Source: Gammaproteobacteria bacterium
GTDB taxonomy: Bacteria; Pseudomonadota; Gammaproteobacteria; Competibacterales; Competibacteraceae
Assembly (NCBI GenBank): GCA_024234995.1
Contig: JACKNF010000037.1
Location: 1 to 36,345 of the forward strand
Direction of reading: 5' to 3'
DNA length: 36,345 nt
The notes under the pieces: generated by a model
Seen by the model: the letters and a program-made list of their open reading frames with translations, nothing else
Databases searched by the model: none
Told to the model about the DNA's origin: nothing
Position numbers and translations under genes: made by a program
Shown: in pieces, positions 1-8,747 of the stretch
Layout of the letters: each line of letters begins with the position of its first letter
How positions within the stretch are numbered: the first letter of the stretch is position 1

Positions 1-348
1 TCGATCATGCGGGTTCTCAAGTCAGGACAGGGGCCATGTAGCTTACCGAAATCGGACCCTCTCAGCTAACGCAACATGTATGGACGCGTCCGAATTTGCA
101 AGGGGTCTTGATCGAAGCATTCTGTCAGGAAAAGCTGCGGCCATGTATTCGGTCTTCTGGTGCGGTTACAAGCCCGCTGACCTTCATGAAATCCGCGGAT
201 CGGTGCCCCATCAGAACCACGCGCTCTGAGCGCTTGTTGCGTTGCGGGTTCGGCCGATCCCGGTTTGACCTGTCCTGCCATGATCTTGATCATTCGCCTG
301 CGCACTCGGTGGCCTTGCTCCTGTTAAAAATGCTCTAAAACGTTCTTC
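1..348. other. No recognisable gene left of the transposon
   Basis: Both strands hold open frames of about 80 codons here, but neither resembles a known family and neither has a convincing ribosome binding site. The stretch ends at the left inverted repeat of the Tn3-type element, so it is host or older mobile DNA cut by that insertion. Confidence 0.4.
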
Positions 349-386
349 AGGGTACCGGGCACATTCGTTCGAAAATAGGCGCTAAG
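349..386 (+). repeat. Left inverted repeat of the Tn3-type element
   Basis: 38 bp running from AGGGTAC to the inner end GCTAAG. It pairs with 4015-4052 in inverted orientation with four mismatches and includes the shared block GCACATTCGTTCG. Confidence 0.92.
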
Positions 387-405
387 GTGTGATGGGATCA
401 AATGA

Positions 406-972
406 TCAGGCTGATGCCAGATTTTTCTTCTGTATTTCCCTGTAGAGAGTGGAACGTCCCAAGCCGAGATGCTTTGCGGTTTCAGCGGGTGAGGTTCCGG
501 CTTCCATCAATTTGAAAGCCGCATCGAGTTTTTCGTTATCCAGAGGCGGGCGTCCCAGGCGCTTTCCTTTGGCCCGTGCAGATTCAATACCGTCCCTGGT
601 GCGTTCGGCGATCAGTCTACGTTCAAAATGGGCAATGGCCCCGAAAACGTGAAAGACCAACTCTCCGGCTGCAGATGACGTATCGATTTTCTCTTCCAGT
701 GAAAGCAGGTCTATCTTTTCCTGCTTCAGGGTTTCGACCGTTTCCAGCAGTTCCCGTAGGCTTCGCCCCAGACGATCCAGTCGCACGACACATACAATAT
801 CTCCCGGTCTTGCATAGTCGATGAGAGCCGTCAGTCCCGGTCGGTCAAATCGACGACCGCTGACGACGTCCTCGAAAATCCGTATGGCTCCGCTCTCTTC
901 AAGACGATGTTTCTGTGCATCGAGGTCTTGGGTGTGTGTCGAGACCCGAGCGTAACCGAGAATATCAGGCAT
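406..972 (-). CDS. tnpR: Tn3-family resolvase (serine recombinase)
   Basis: Serine site-specific recombinase of 188 residues that would resolve transposition cointegrates at the adjacent res site and probably repress both tnp promoters. The N-terminal resolvase domain starts with GYARVS, placing the nucleophile at Ser11. The conserved VVRLDRLGRSL stretch follows near residue 62, and a C-terminal helix-turn-helix reads AETAKHLGLGRSTLYRE near residues 162-178. Length matches the family (about 185). The ATG has a GGAG about 8 nt upstream, inside the shared control region. It is divergent from tnpA, as in Tn3 itself, and appears intact. Confidence 0.95.
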   Translation of the reverse strand: MPDILGYARVSTHTQDLDAQKHRLEESGAIRIFEDVVSGRRFDRPGLTALIDYARPGDIVCVVRLDRLGRSLRELLETVETLKQEKIDLLSLEEKIDTSSAAGELVFHVFGAIAHFERRLIAERTRDGIESARAKGKRLGRPPLDNEKLDAAFKLMEAGTSPAETAKHLGLGRSTLYREIQKKNLASA

Positions 973-1108
973 CGATTTGTCTCCAAACCGTTCGTTTTAT
1001 GGACAGGTTCGAATTTTCCTGTAAAGACAGAAAAATCTGTCTATAAAATATATCTCTAAATTCGAATTGTCTATTTACTTTTGGATAGAATTTAGAGACA
1101 AATCGTTC
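973..1108. promoter_or_regulatory. Putative res site and divergent tnpR/tnpA promoters
   Basis: 136 bp between the divergent start codons, much more AT-rich than its surroundings. It carries several inverted repeats: GAGACAAATCG occurs in opposite orientation next to both start codons, AGACAGA and TCTGTCT flank an AAAA spacer near 1027-1044, and TTCGAATT occurs twice. Resolvases of this family bind three such sub-sites between the two genes. Exact sub-site borders and the crossover point cannot be set from sequence alone. Confidence 0.7.
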
Positions 1109-4009
1109 ATGCCGACAGACACGTATGAGCCCTGTTTTCCGCAGGCGCCGTTTTCGACGGAAGATGTTGCCCGCATCATGACATGCCGGGGTGAACACAA
1201 CCGTCTTGGTTTTGCCTATCAGCTTGCCTTTGTTCGATCCCTCAATCGGTTTCCGGCACAAGACCCCCTGGAGATCAAGGAAGACATTCTCGCTTTCGCC
1301 TCGGTCCAGTTGCGCATGGATGTTCAGGACGACTGGCCATACGGTAACAGACAAAAAACGGTTTCCGAGCATCAGGAGGCTATCCGCGATTATCTGGGCT
1401 TGCGCTCCTTTAACACCGCCACTGCCGAAATTGAAGCCTTCTTGTTCGAGGAAGCCTGTCATTTTGAACAGATGACAGCTCTGAATATCCGCCTGAAGGC
1501 ATTTCTCAGGACGCATCGTATTCTGGAGCCCTCACAGGATACGATGAACCGGCTAATACAAACGCAACGGGAAAGCGCCCGGACTTCTATTTACAACAAA
1601 TTATCAAAGGGCCTTTCCATCGAAGGACGGCAACGTCTTGATGGCCTGTTGATAACGGAGGACACGGCCTATTCTTCCCTGCATTACCTCAAACAACCGC
1701 CGGGGAATCCTTCTCCCGCCTCGTTCATCAAACTGACGGAAATTCTGGAACAGATCCGGGAGACGGGCATTGTCGAAACCGACATGTCCTGGCTCAACAA
1801 CAACTTCCAGAGATCGTTAGCGCGCTACGCCCGCCAATGCTCACTCTCCCGGCTGAAGCGGCTGAAAGAGGAACGACGTTATGCGGTGCTGGCCTGCTTC
1901 TTGCGCCAACTGTACCAGGACACGTTCGATGCGGCCGTCCAGATGCACGATAAGCTGATGAACAAGATGTACAACAAGGCGGACAAGGAGATAGACGATC
2001 ATATGAAAACCCGCCGGAAGCATATCCGGTCATCATTGACCCATTACAGGAAAATTCTCGGCGTACTGCTGGATGAGGCTATCGGCCGGGAAGATATTCG
2101 GGACGAAGTTTTTACCGCCGTCGACGCACAAACACTCAAAGCCGAGATGGACGCGGTCGAGGAGATTCTGGGAAACAACTACAGCGACAGCTTCAAACGG
2201 GTCATCGCCCGACACAGCTATTTGCGCCAGTTCGCTCCGGCGCTGATAAAACACATCACGTTTCAGGCCAACCCTCAGGACGGTGCGGCAAACGACATCA
2301 TGGAGGCCGTCAATCTCCTGAATCGTATGAATGACGAGGGGAGACACACCTTGCCGGAAGACGCCCCGGCAGGTTTCATTCCCGGAAAACTCCGCCCCTT
2401 CGTATTCCAGAGCGGAAAAATACACAAACCGGCCTGGGAATGCGCCCTGTTAACGGTCCTGCGTGATCAGGTCAAATCCGGCAATCTTTACGTCCCCCAG
2501 AGCAAGCGTTTTACAACCCTGGATACGTTTTTCATACCGGAATCCGAATGGGCTGCCAGGCGGGATGCTTTCTTTGCCCGCGCCGGACTACCGGTCAATC
2601 CGGACGAGGTACCGGCCTATCTGACGGACCGTCTGAACCGGGCCTACGACCGTTTTCTGGAGCGTCTGCCAGACAATCATTATGCCCGGTTGAATAAGGA
2701 TGGCTGGCAAATTTCCTCCGACCCGACCGAAAAGCTGGATGATGGGACGGACAAAAGCCTCAATCCTCTGAAGGAATGGCTCGGTGAGCACATTCGCATC
2801 ATCAAGCTACCGGATCTGTTGATCGAGGTGGACAACGATCTGCGTTTTTCACGCTGTTTCATGTCTGCCGCCGACCAGGATGGGCCGCAAGCACAACATG
2901 TATGCGAGGTGTTGGCGACAATCATGGCGCATGCCAGTGAAACCGGTCCCTATACCATGTCCCGGATCACCGAGGGGATCGGCTATCACCGCATGAAACA
3001 TATCACGGACTGGCATATGCACGAGGAAACGCAGCGTGCGGCACTGGCGTTGGTGGTCAATGCCATCAGCCATCTGGATATCACGAAACATTGGGGAGAC
3101 GGCACAACCTCCAGCAGCGACGGACAGCGGTTTCCCTTGCGCCGCAAGGTGCTCTACAAGAGTTACAGCCACGCCTTCAACGATTTCGCCCTGGAGTTCT
3201 ACAATTTTGTCGCGGACAACTTTGCTCCGTATTTCAGCCTGCCGCATGAGTGCAGCGACCGGGATGCGCCGTTTGTACTGGATGGCCTGCTTTACAATGA
3301 AAGCGATCTGGACATCCAGGAGCACTATACGGACACGCATGGCTTCACGGACACGAATTTCGCCGCCTTCGCCATGTACGGAAAACGTTTCTCGCCACGG
3401 ATCAAGGGACTGCACAAACAGGCCATCTTTCGTATCGACACGGAAAAAGACTATGGCCCGACCGCCGTGCTCCTGGAAAAAAAGGACCGTACCCTGAATC
3501 CGGGATGGATCGCCGATCAATGGGACCGCATGGGGCATTTCTATGCCTCGCTGGAAAGCGGGCACGCCACTGCTTCCACGGCGCTCAGACGCCTGAACGG
3601 CTTCACCGGAAAGAACCACTTCTACCGCGCCAACCGTGAATTGGGGCGCGTTATCCGTACCGAACACACCCTCGATTTCATGTCCGATCCCGATATGCGA
3701 AGACGGACCCGGCGCGGACTGCTAAAGGGAGAGCAGGTGCACAGCCTGGCAAGGGATATCCGATATGGACACCGGGGAACGCTCAGCAGTCGGGACTGGA
3801 TCAATCAAAAACACGCCTGCAGCTGCCTCACTCTCGTCATCGCCTGCATCATCTACTGGCAGGCCAAGGAAATTCACCGTGTCATCCAGACGAACACCCT
3901 CCCGGACCATATTAACCTCGATCTGCTCAGCAATATCAGCCCCGTCTCCTGGGAAAACATCATCCTCTACGGCGATTATGTCCTCAACAGAAACAAAGTC
4001 GCTCTGTAA
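1109..4009 (+). CDS. tnpA: Tn3-family transposase (DDE)
   Basis: Transposase that cuts and joins the 38-bp ends in replicative transposition. From the ATG at 1109 it is 966 residues, close to the roughly 1000 of Tn3-family TnpA. The DDE triad can be placed at Asp664 (WGDGTTSSSDGQRF), Asp742 (HYTDTHGFTD) and Glu921 (YWQAKEIHRV). The frame is open back to a TTG at 1067, but that lies inside the res region, so the ATG at 1109 is preferred; its ribosome binding site is weak. The gene ends 6 bp before the right inverted repeat. No internal damage is seen, so the element may still be active. Confidence 0.95.
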   Translation: MPTDTYEPCFPQAPFSTEDVARIMTCRGEHNRLGFAYQLAFVRSLNRFPAQDPLEIKEDILAFASVQLRMDVQDDWPYGNRQKTVSEHQEAIRDYLGLRSFNTATAEIEAFLFEEACHFEQMTALNIRLKAFLRTHRILEPSQDTMNRLIQTQRESARTSIYNKLSKGLSIEGRQRLDGLLITEDTAYSSLHYLKQPPGNPSPASFIKLTEILEQIRETGIVETDMSWLNNNFQRSLARYARQCSLSRLKRLKEERRYAVLACFLRQLYQDTFDAAVQMHDKLMNKMYNKADKEIDDHMKTRRKHIRSSLTHYRKILGVLLDEAIGREDIRDEVFTAVDAQTLKAEMDAVEEILGNNYSDSFKRVIARHSYLRQFAPALIKHITFQANPQDGAANDIMEAVNLLNRMNDEGRHTLPEDAPAGFIPGKLRPFVFQSGKIHKPAWECALLTVLRDQVKSGNLYVPQSKRFTTLDTFFIPESEWAARRDAFFARAGLPVNPDEVPAYLTDRLNRAYDRFLERLPDNHYARLNKDGWQISSDPTEKLDDGTDKSLNPLKEWLGEHIRIIKLPDLLIEVDNDLRFSRCFMSAADQDGPQAQHVCEVLATIMAHASETGPYTMSRITEGIGYHRMKHITDWHMHEETQRAALALVVNAISHLDITKHWGDGTTSSSDGQRFPLRRKVLYKSYSHAFNDFALEFYNFVADNFAPYFSLPHECSDRDAPFVLDGLLYNESDLDIQEHYTDTHGFTDTNFAAFAMYGKRFSPRIKGLHKQAIFRIDTEKDYGPTAVLLEKKDRTLNPGWIADQWDRMGHFYASLESGHATASTALRRLNGFTGKNHFYRANRELGRVIRTEHTLDFMSDPDMRRRTRRGLLKGEQVHSLARDIRYGHRGTLSSRDWINQKHACSCLTLVIACIIYWQAKEIHRVIQTNTLPDHINLDLLSNISPVSWENIILYGDYVLNRNKVAL

Positions 4010-4014
4010 AACCC

Positions 4015-4052
4015 CTTAACGCCTATTTCCGAACGAATGTGCGCAGTACCCT
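4015..4052 (-). repeat. Right inverted repeat of the Tn3-type element
   Basis: 38 bp, inverted partner of 349-386. The inner CTTAACGCC begins just after the tnpA stop codon and the outer end reads CAGTACCCT. Confidence 0.92.
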
Positions 4053-4180
4053 ATTTATGGCGGGAAAAAATAATCCAGTTTGACCACCATGTGGATTTCG
4101 GCATCGCTGCTGGAATCATGCAGTAGTGGGTCGTTTGTTGCCAGTTTGTCATTGTCTTTGATTCTCGTTCGGGATACATA

Positions 4181-4211
4181 CCCCGCAGCTTGCTGCGGGG
4201 TCGTTTATTTT
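4181..4211 (+). terminator. Hairpin plus T-rich tail just upstream of glk
   Basis: A perfect 9-bp stem (CCCCGCAGC / GCTGCGGGG, 2-nt loop) is followed by TCGTTTATTTT. This is the form of a rho-independent terminator. It ends right at the glk ribosome binding site (AGGAAA at 4212-4217). It may be the terminator of a gene displaced by the Tn3 insertion, or a leader hairpin acting on glk. Confidence 0.6.
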
Positions 4212-4224
4212 AGGAAACAGGTTT

Positions 4225-5184
4225 ATGCAGCAAAATCAAAGCGATTTTCTTGATCTGATCGCCGACATCGGCGGCACGAACGCTCGGTTTGCCCTGGTCG
4301 GCGCCAATCGTCAAGCTTATGCTGAACGGACCCTGGCTTGCGCTGATTTTTCAGGAGTGACCACCGCTGTTGCCCATTATTTGCGTACAGTCGGTGGGCC
4401 ACGTCCGCGCCGGGCAGCGGTTGCTGTCGCCACGCCTATCACCGGCGACCGGGTTGAATTTACCAACAGTCCCTGGTCATTTTCGATCGAAGCCACGCGA
4501 GAAAAGCTGAACCTGGAACGCTTGCTGGTTCTGAACGACTTCACGGCTCTGGCGCTTTCACTACCTTTGCTGCAACCGGATGAACGGCGCCCGGTCGGCG
4601 CCGGTGAACCCGTGGCGGATGCGCCCATTGCCTTGATTGGTCCGGGCACCGGTTTGGGCATGTCCGGGTTGGTGTGGTCCGGCAACCGCTGGCTGCCCTT
4701 GCAGACCGAAGGCGGTCACGTCACCTTCGCGCCAGCCGACGAACGTGAATGGGCCATCAGCCAAATTCTGCGCCGCCGGTTCGGCCACGTCTCGCCGGAA
4801 CGGCTGCTGTCCGGGCCGGGCCTGGTCAATCTTCATGCCGCGCTGGCGGAACTGGAAGACTGGCCGGCGGAAGATCTGACGCCCGCCGACCTCACCGAGC
4901 GGGCCTTGGCCGGAACCTGCCCGCACAGCCGGGCGGTGCTGGATCTGTTCTGTGGCGCCCTGGGCACGGCGGCGGGCAATCTGGCGATCACCCTCGGCGC
5001 GCGGGGCGGGGTTTATATCGGCGGCGGCATCGTGCCGCGGCTGGGTGGCTTTTTCGACCGCTCGACGTTTCGAAGCCGCTTTGAGGCCAAAGGTCGCTTC
5101 AGCCCGTATCTGGCGGCAATCCCGACCTGGGTGATCACCGCCGCCAATCCGGCCCTGCGCGGCGTAGCGGCTGCCCTGACCTGA
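4225..5184 (+). CDS. glk: Glucokinase
   Basis: ATP-dependent glucose 6-phosphorylation in the cytoplasm, feeding glycolysis. The 319 residues match the proteobacterial Glk family (about 320). Visible motifs are the N-terminal phosphate-binding ADIGGTNARFAL (residues 13-24), LNDF with the likely catalytic Asp105, GPGTGLGMS (139-147) and EGGH (162-165), then a glycine-rich GGVYIGGGI segment towards the C-terminus. AGGAAA sits 7 nt before the ATG. The gene stands alone, with the Tn3 element behind it and broken insertion sequences ahead. No copy of the palindromic operator found at the fructose genes was seen upstream, so it is probably controlled separately. Confidence 0.95.
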   Translation: MQQNQSDFLDLIADIGGTNARFALVGANRQAYAERTLACADFSGVTTAVAHYLRTVGGPRPRRAAVAVATPITGDRVEFTNSPWSFSIEATREKLNLERLLVLNDFTALALSLPLLQPDERRPVGAGEPVADAPIALIGPGTGLGMSGLVWSGNRWLPLQTEGGHVTFAPADEREWAISQILRRRFGHVSPERLLSGPGLVNLHAALAELEDWPAEDLTPADLTERALAGTCPHSRAVLDLFCGALGTAAGNLAITLGARGGVYIGGGIVPRLGGFFDRSTFRSRFEAKGRFSPYLAAIPTWVITAANPALRGVAAALT

Positions 5185-5207
5185 GCACTCTTCAGGCCGT
5201 CGAGTAT

Positions 5208-5252
5208 TGGGGTTTGAGGAGCAGCGGATACTGCTGGCGAATTCGATTCTGG
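5208..5252 (-). repeat. Copy 1 of a dispersed repeat
   Basis: About 45 bp that recur at 5452-5497, with an identical core GGATACTGCTGGCGAATTCG continuing for several more bases. A shorter copy is at 22322-22350. Read on the minus strand, both long copies encode NRIRQQYPL in an open frame, so the repeat looks like the coding tail of a multicopy gene, perhaps a transposase. Confidence 0.6.
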
Positions 5253-5337
5253 GTATTTTTGACTAAAACCGCGACAGGTCAATTTTAATTCTACTTTGTC
5301 AGAACATCCGTCACTATTCGTTAAGTTGTTGTTTACG

Positions 5338-5505
5338 TTAGGCGGAATCGATGGCGGATTGACGCTTTCGGTGGCGGACTTCCATTTGGCGCAAGACTTC
5401 CTCCAAGGTCGTATCGCGTCGCGGTAAAAATTGGTTCAAGAGCGCGCGAATATGGGGTCTGGGGATCAATGGATACTGCTGGCGAATTCGATTCTGGATC
5501 GAATC
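5338..5505 (-). pseudogene. C-terminal fragment of an unidentified gene (contains repeat copy 2)
   Basis: An open minus-strand frame of about 55 codons ending in TAA at 5338-5340. The composition is protein-like, with NRIRQQYPL followed by LLNQFLPRRDTTLEEVLRQM and a basic tail. It has no start codon in good context and stops abruptly upstream, so it looks like a 3' fragment. The segment 5452-5497 is shared with 5208-5252. The family was not recognised; an insertion-sequence origin is inferred from the repetition. Confidence 0.4.
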
Positions 5506-5595
5506 TCATCTGAAGTGGTGATCGAGGGCGAGTCTGACGAGGGTGTCGTTGATAGACTTGGAGTCATCCCCATCCTTGACCTGCGGAGGATCGCC

Positions 5596-6270
5596 ATGTC
5601 GCTCCAGCCCCGAGAGATTCCCCCGGTTCCCGAAGACACCCAACGGGTCGCGCGGGCCGCCTTTCCCAAAGGCAACGTGTACGTTCGCCTGCGTGATGAA
5701 ATCGGTACGCTCTTCGACGACCCTCTGTTTGCACCCGGGTTTCCCACGCGCGGCCAACCGGCGGAAAGCCCATGGCGTCTGGCCTTGATCACGGTGATGC
5801 AATTTGTCGAAGGACTCTCCGACCGCCAGGCGGCTGAGGCGGTTCGCGCGCGGATCGATTGGAAATACGCCCTGAGCCTGGAACTCACGGATCCGGGCGG
5901 TGATGCGTCGGTGTTGTGCGAGTTCCGCGCCCGCCTCGTTGACGGCGCGGCCGGGCCGGTCCTGTTGGAAGCGATGCTGTCACGGCTCAAGGATCTCGGT
6001 CTATTGAAGGCTCGCGGACAGCAGCGCACCGATTCCACTCCTGTTCTGGCCGCGATCCGTACCCTCAACCGGCTCGAGAGCGTGGGTGAAACCTTGCGCG
6101 CGGCCCTGAACAGCGTCGCCACCGTGGCGCCGGACTGGCTGACCGGTGTCGCCGCGCCGGCGTGGTTCGAGCGCTACGCGATCCGGGTCGAAGAATACTG
6201 CCTTCCCAAGGGCGAAACGGCGCGCACCGCGCTCGGCGAACCAATCGGAACCGATGGCCATACGCGGCTG
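5596..6270 (+). pseudogene. IS1182-type transposase, 3' truncated
   Basis: About 225 residues of a transposase N-terminal half starting at the ATG at 5596, which has GGAGG 6 nt upstream. Sequence features match IS1182-type transposases with the DUF772-like N-terminal domain: FPTRGQPAESPWRLALITVM, LSDRQAAEAVRARIDWKYAL, and FRARLVDG, followed by GQQRTDSTPVLAAIR, which holds the first conserved acidic residue. Similarity stops near 6270, where the reading runs into recombinase sequence in another frame. The whole catalytic C-terminal half is missing, so it cannot be functional. Confidence 0.85.
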
Positions 6271-6274
6271 GCGG

Positions 6275-6514
6275 CGAGGCGGCCCCATGACCACGGCCGG
6301 CTTCCGCAAGATGCTGTCGCGATGCGGCAAGTGTTCGGATCTGGCGTTCCCAATCCATCCGCACATGCTGCGCCATGCCTGTGGCTACAAGCTCGCCAAC
6401 GACGGCCAGGACACCCGCGCGATCCAGCACTACCTCGGCCACAAGAACATCCAACACACCGTGCGCTACACGGAGCTGTCGAGCAATCGCTTCAAGGATT
6501 TCTGGGACGACTGA
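6275..6514 (+). pseudogene. Tyrosine recombinase (FimB/XerD-like), C-terminal fragment
   Basis: Around 75 residues of a tyrosine recombinase catalytic domain from the ATG at 6287 to a stop at 6514. The HxxR box (HPHMLRHACGY), the second histidine (YLGHKNIQ) and the nucleophile region (TVRYTEL) are intact. The first catalytic arginine and the DNA-binding domain are missing because the upstream part is replaced by the IS1182-type fragment, in a different frame. The simplest reading is that the insertion sequence landed in the recombinase gene and the junction was later deleted. Confidence 0.82.
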
Positions 6515-6719
6515 TCTGCTGCAATATTAGAGAAATCGCATATGGCGGCTCATGACAGCTTCTCTAGTTCTGGGCCTGTTGGGTTGCAACCACGACATCA
6601 TGATTGTCAGACCCCATGTCCGGGTCGGACCTTGAGAGAAAACAGGGTATTCATGCACCGCCCTCGGTCGTTAAGATCAGAGCGTGACGGTTCAAACAAG
6701 GAAATTCCCACTTAATCAC

Positions 6720-7676
6720 TTAATGGGTATTCAAAAATTCCCGTACCTGCTCCCGATTGGGCAGCGCCGGAATCGCGCCGCGCTGCGTCGTCGCCAGTGC
6801 ACCGACGGCGTTGGCGAAGCGGCACACCTCACGCAGACGAGCTTCATCCTGGATGATCGCCGGATCAGCGAGCGCCCCTTGCAGCAGACCGGCGACAAAG
6901 CCATCTCCCGCGCCGGTGGCATCGACCGCCTCAACGGTGAAGCTCTCGACTTCGCCAGTGAAATGCGGGGTGAAATAGACGCAGCCCGCACGGCCTCGGG
7001 TGACGATCATCAGTTTCAGGTCGTCGTGCCAGAGCGCCTGACAGGCCGCTTTCAGATCGTTCAGTCCGGTCAGAAACGCGCTTTCATCGTCACTGAGTTT
7101 GACGATGTGTGCCTTGCTTAGACCCAATAACATCCCTTTTCGGGCAGCCTCCGCATCCGGCCACAGCGGCAGGCGCAAGTTGGGATCGTAGGACACTAGA
7201 CCACCGGCGGCGCGGGCCGCATCGACCGCATACAGCGTGGCGCTGCGCGAGGGTTCGCCGATCAGGCTGATCGAACCGAAATGCAGGAGTTTCGCCTGAC
7301 CGATCGCATCCATGTCCACTTCGCCGGGGGTGAACAGCATGTCAGCGCTCGGGTGACGATAGAACATGAATTCGCGTTCCCCATCGGCCCGTAATGAAAC
7401 AAAGGCCAGCGCGGTGCGCGCCTCGGTGGAAAAGCGTAGCGGGCCGACATCGACGCCGGCTTCCGCCAGCGTGTCGGCCAAGAAATGCCCGAAGGCATCA
7501 TCGCCGACTTTACCCATGAAGGCGCTTGCGACACCCAGTCGCGCGAGCCCGACGGCGACGTTACCGGGTGCGCCGCCCGGCGCCTTGATAAACGCCGGCG
7601 CGTCGGTCAGACCGGTGCCGGTGACAGTGGGGACAAAATCGATGAGCAGTTCGCCCAGACAGATTGCAGCGGCCAT
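6720..7676 (-). CDS. PfkB-family fructokinase
   Basis: Cytoplasmic sugar kinase of 318 residues, most like fructokinases of the PfkB/ribokinase family, so the likely reaction is fructose + ATP to fructose-6-phosphate. The substrate-binding GGAPGN motif is at residues 34-39, and DATGAGD near 252-258 carries the catalytic aspartate and anion hole. It is the last gene of the minus-strand transporter operon, 70 bp after the binding-protein gene, matching the order ATPase-permease-binding protein-kinase of rbsACBK-type operons. Ribose or another sugar cannot be excluded, but the neighbouring fructose PTS operon under the same apparent operator favours fructose. Confidence 0.85.
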   Translation of the reverse strand: MAAAICLGELLIDFVPTVTGTGLTDAPAFIKAPGGAPGNVAVGLARLGVASAFMGKVGDDAFGHFLADTLAEAGVDVGPLRFSTEARTALAFVSLRADGEREFMFYRHPSADMLFTPGEVDMDAIGQAKLLHFGSISLIGEPSRSATLYAVDAARAAGGLVSYDPNLRLPLWPDAEAARKGMLLGLSKAHIVKLSDDESAFLTGLNDLKAACQALWHDDLKLMIVTRGRAGCVYFTPHFTGEVESFTVEAVDATGAGDGFVAGLLQGALADPAIIQDEARLREVCRFANAVGALATTQRGAIPALPNREQVREFLNTH

Positions 7677-7746
7677 GTTGGTGTTCCTGGTAAAGGCAAT
7701 GAAGATTGGAGACCGAAGCCACGCTGACTCCGATCTCCGCGTTTAC

Positions 7747-8685
7747 TTACTTCGTGACCCAACCTTGGTATTCGTTGACGTTATCGCGGGTAATCAACTC
7801 GACTGGAATCAAAATGGTCGTTTCCGCCGGTGGCTTGCCCTGCTTGATCTGATAGCCGATCTCGACCCCTTCCTTGGCCATACGCAGCGGGTTCTGGGCC
7901 GCTGTCGCCAGGAACAGGCTGTCCTTATCCTTCAGTGCCTCCACCGCCACCGGCGCGCCATCGACACCCGTGATAAAGAACTCGGTGCGCTGGGCTTGCC
8001 GGGCCGCTAGATCGGCCCCGGTGGCGGTTGGATCATTGATCGCAAACACCGCGTCGATTTTGGGAAAAGCTGTCAGCAGGTTAGTCATCGCATCCAGCCC
8101 CCCCTCGCGACTGCCTTGGCCGTTCTGGTTGTCGGACAGGATCTTGATGTCGGGATGTTTCGCCAACACCGACTTGCAGCCCTGAAGTCGGTCGGTGACG
8201 GCGGTCACCGGCGGACCGTTGATGATGACCACATCGCCCTTACCCTTCAGGCGATCAACAATGAACTGACAGGCTTTCTCGCCGGCTTGGACATTGTTAC
8301 TAGTGATCATCGCATCCGCGCCCTCAGCGCCAGCATCCACGGCGATGACCGGAATGCCGGCTTCCTTGGCACGCATGACGGCCGGGAAGATTCCCTCAGC
8401 ATGAACCGCGTTGATCAGAATCATATCGACCTGCGCCGAGATGAAGTTATCGATCTGGTTAGTTTGCTTGCCGAGATCGTAATCGGCGGAATCCACGGTT
8501 ACCTTGATCGAGTCACCGCCAATTTCCCGGGCTTTCTCCTCAGCGCCCTTGGCTAGAGTGACGAAGAACGGATTACCCAGACTGCCCAGGGTCACGCCGA
8601 CAGCTTTCAAGGGTGAGTCGGCAGCGAAGGCTGCGCCGGAACTGATCAGGGCCAACACGGTCGCGGAAATCAGCTTCTTATTCAT
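7747..8685 (-). CDS. Periplasmic sugar-binding protein (RbsB-like)
   Basis: Binding component of a ribose/fructose-type ABC importer, 312 residues. A Sec signal peptide (MNKKLISATVLALISSGAAFA, cleaved before ADSP) precedes a periplasmic-binding-protein fold with GVTLGSLGNPFFVTLAKGAE at the N-terminus, INAVHAEG near residue 92 and AVFAINDPTATGA near 214, all typical of family-4 (RbsB/FrcB) proteins. A strong AGGAGG lies 7 nt before the ATG. It follows the permease gene after a hairpin-rich 130-bp gap, which may protect its message and raise its level over the membrane parts. Substrate is inferred to be fructose or a similar hexose or pentose. Confidence 0.88.
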   Translation of the reverse strand: MNKKLISATVLALISSGAAFAADSPLKAVGVTLGSLGNPFFVTLAKGAEEKAREIGGDSIKVTVDSADYDLGKQTNQIDNFISAQVDMILINAVHAEGIFPAVMRAKEAGIPVIAVDAGAEGADAMITSNNVQAGEKACQFIVDRLKGKGDVVIINGPPVTAVTDRLQGCKSVLAKHPDIKILSDNQNGQGSREGGLDAMTNLLTAFPKIDAVFAINDPTATGADLAARQAQRTEFFITGVDGAPVAVEALKDKDSLFLATAAQNPLRMAKEGVEIGYQIKQGKPPAETTILIPVELITRDNVNEYQGWVTK

Positions 8686-8747
8686 GATATAGCCTCCTAC
8701 AGGTTAACGGGTGGTGGTTGACGCCCTCCTCCTTGTAGGGGAGGGTT

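Larger units (their letters stand above)
349..4052. mobile_element. Minimal Tn3-family transposon (tnpR + tnpA, no cargo)
   Basis: A 3.7-kb unit bounded by 38-bp inverted repeats that agree at 34 of 38 positions and end in TAAG on the inner side, as Tn3-family ends do. Inside are a resolvase gene and a full-length transposase gene facing away from each other, with an AT-rich resolution-site region between them. There are no passenger genes. The five bases outside each end differ (TCTTC on the left, ATTTA on the right), so the 5-bp target duplication expected of a fresh insertion is absent; one flank has probably been rearranged since. Confidence 0.93.

Noticed and set aside
1067..1108. N-terminal extension of tnpA from a TTG codon
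   Set aside because: It runs through the resolution-site region, and the residues (MSIYFWIEF...) do not look like the family N-terminus; the ATG at 1109 fits better.
2849..3667. 272-codon minus-strand open frame inside tnpA
   Set aside because: Lies wholly antisense to a transposase with clear motifs; a shadow frame.
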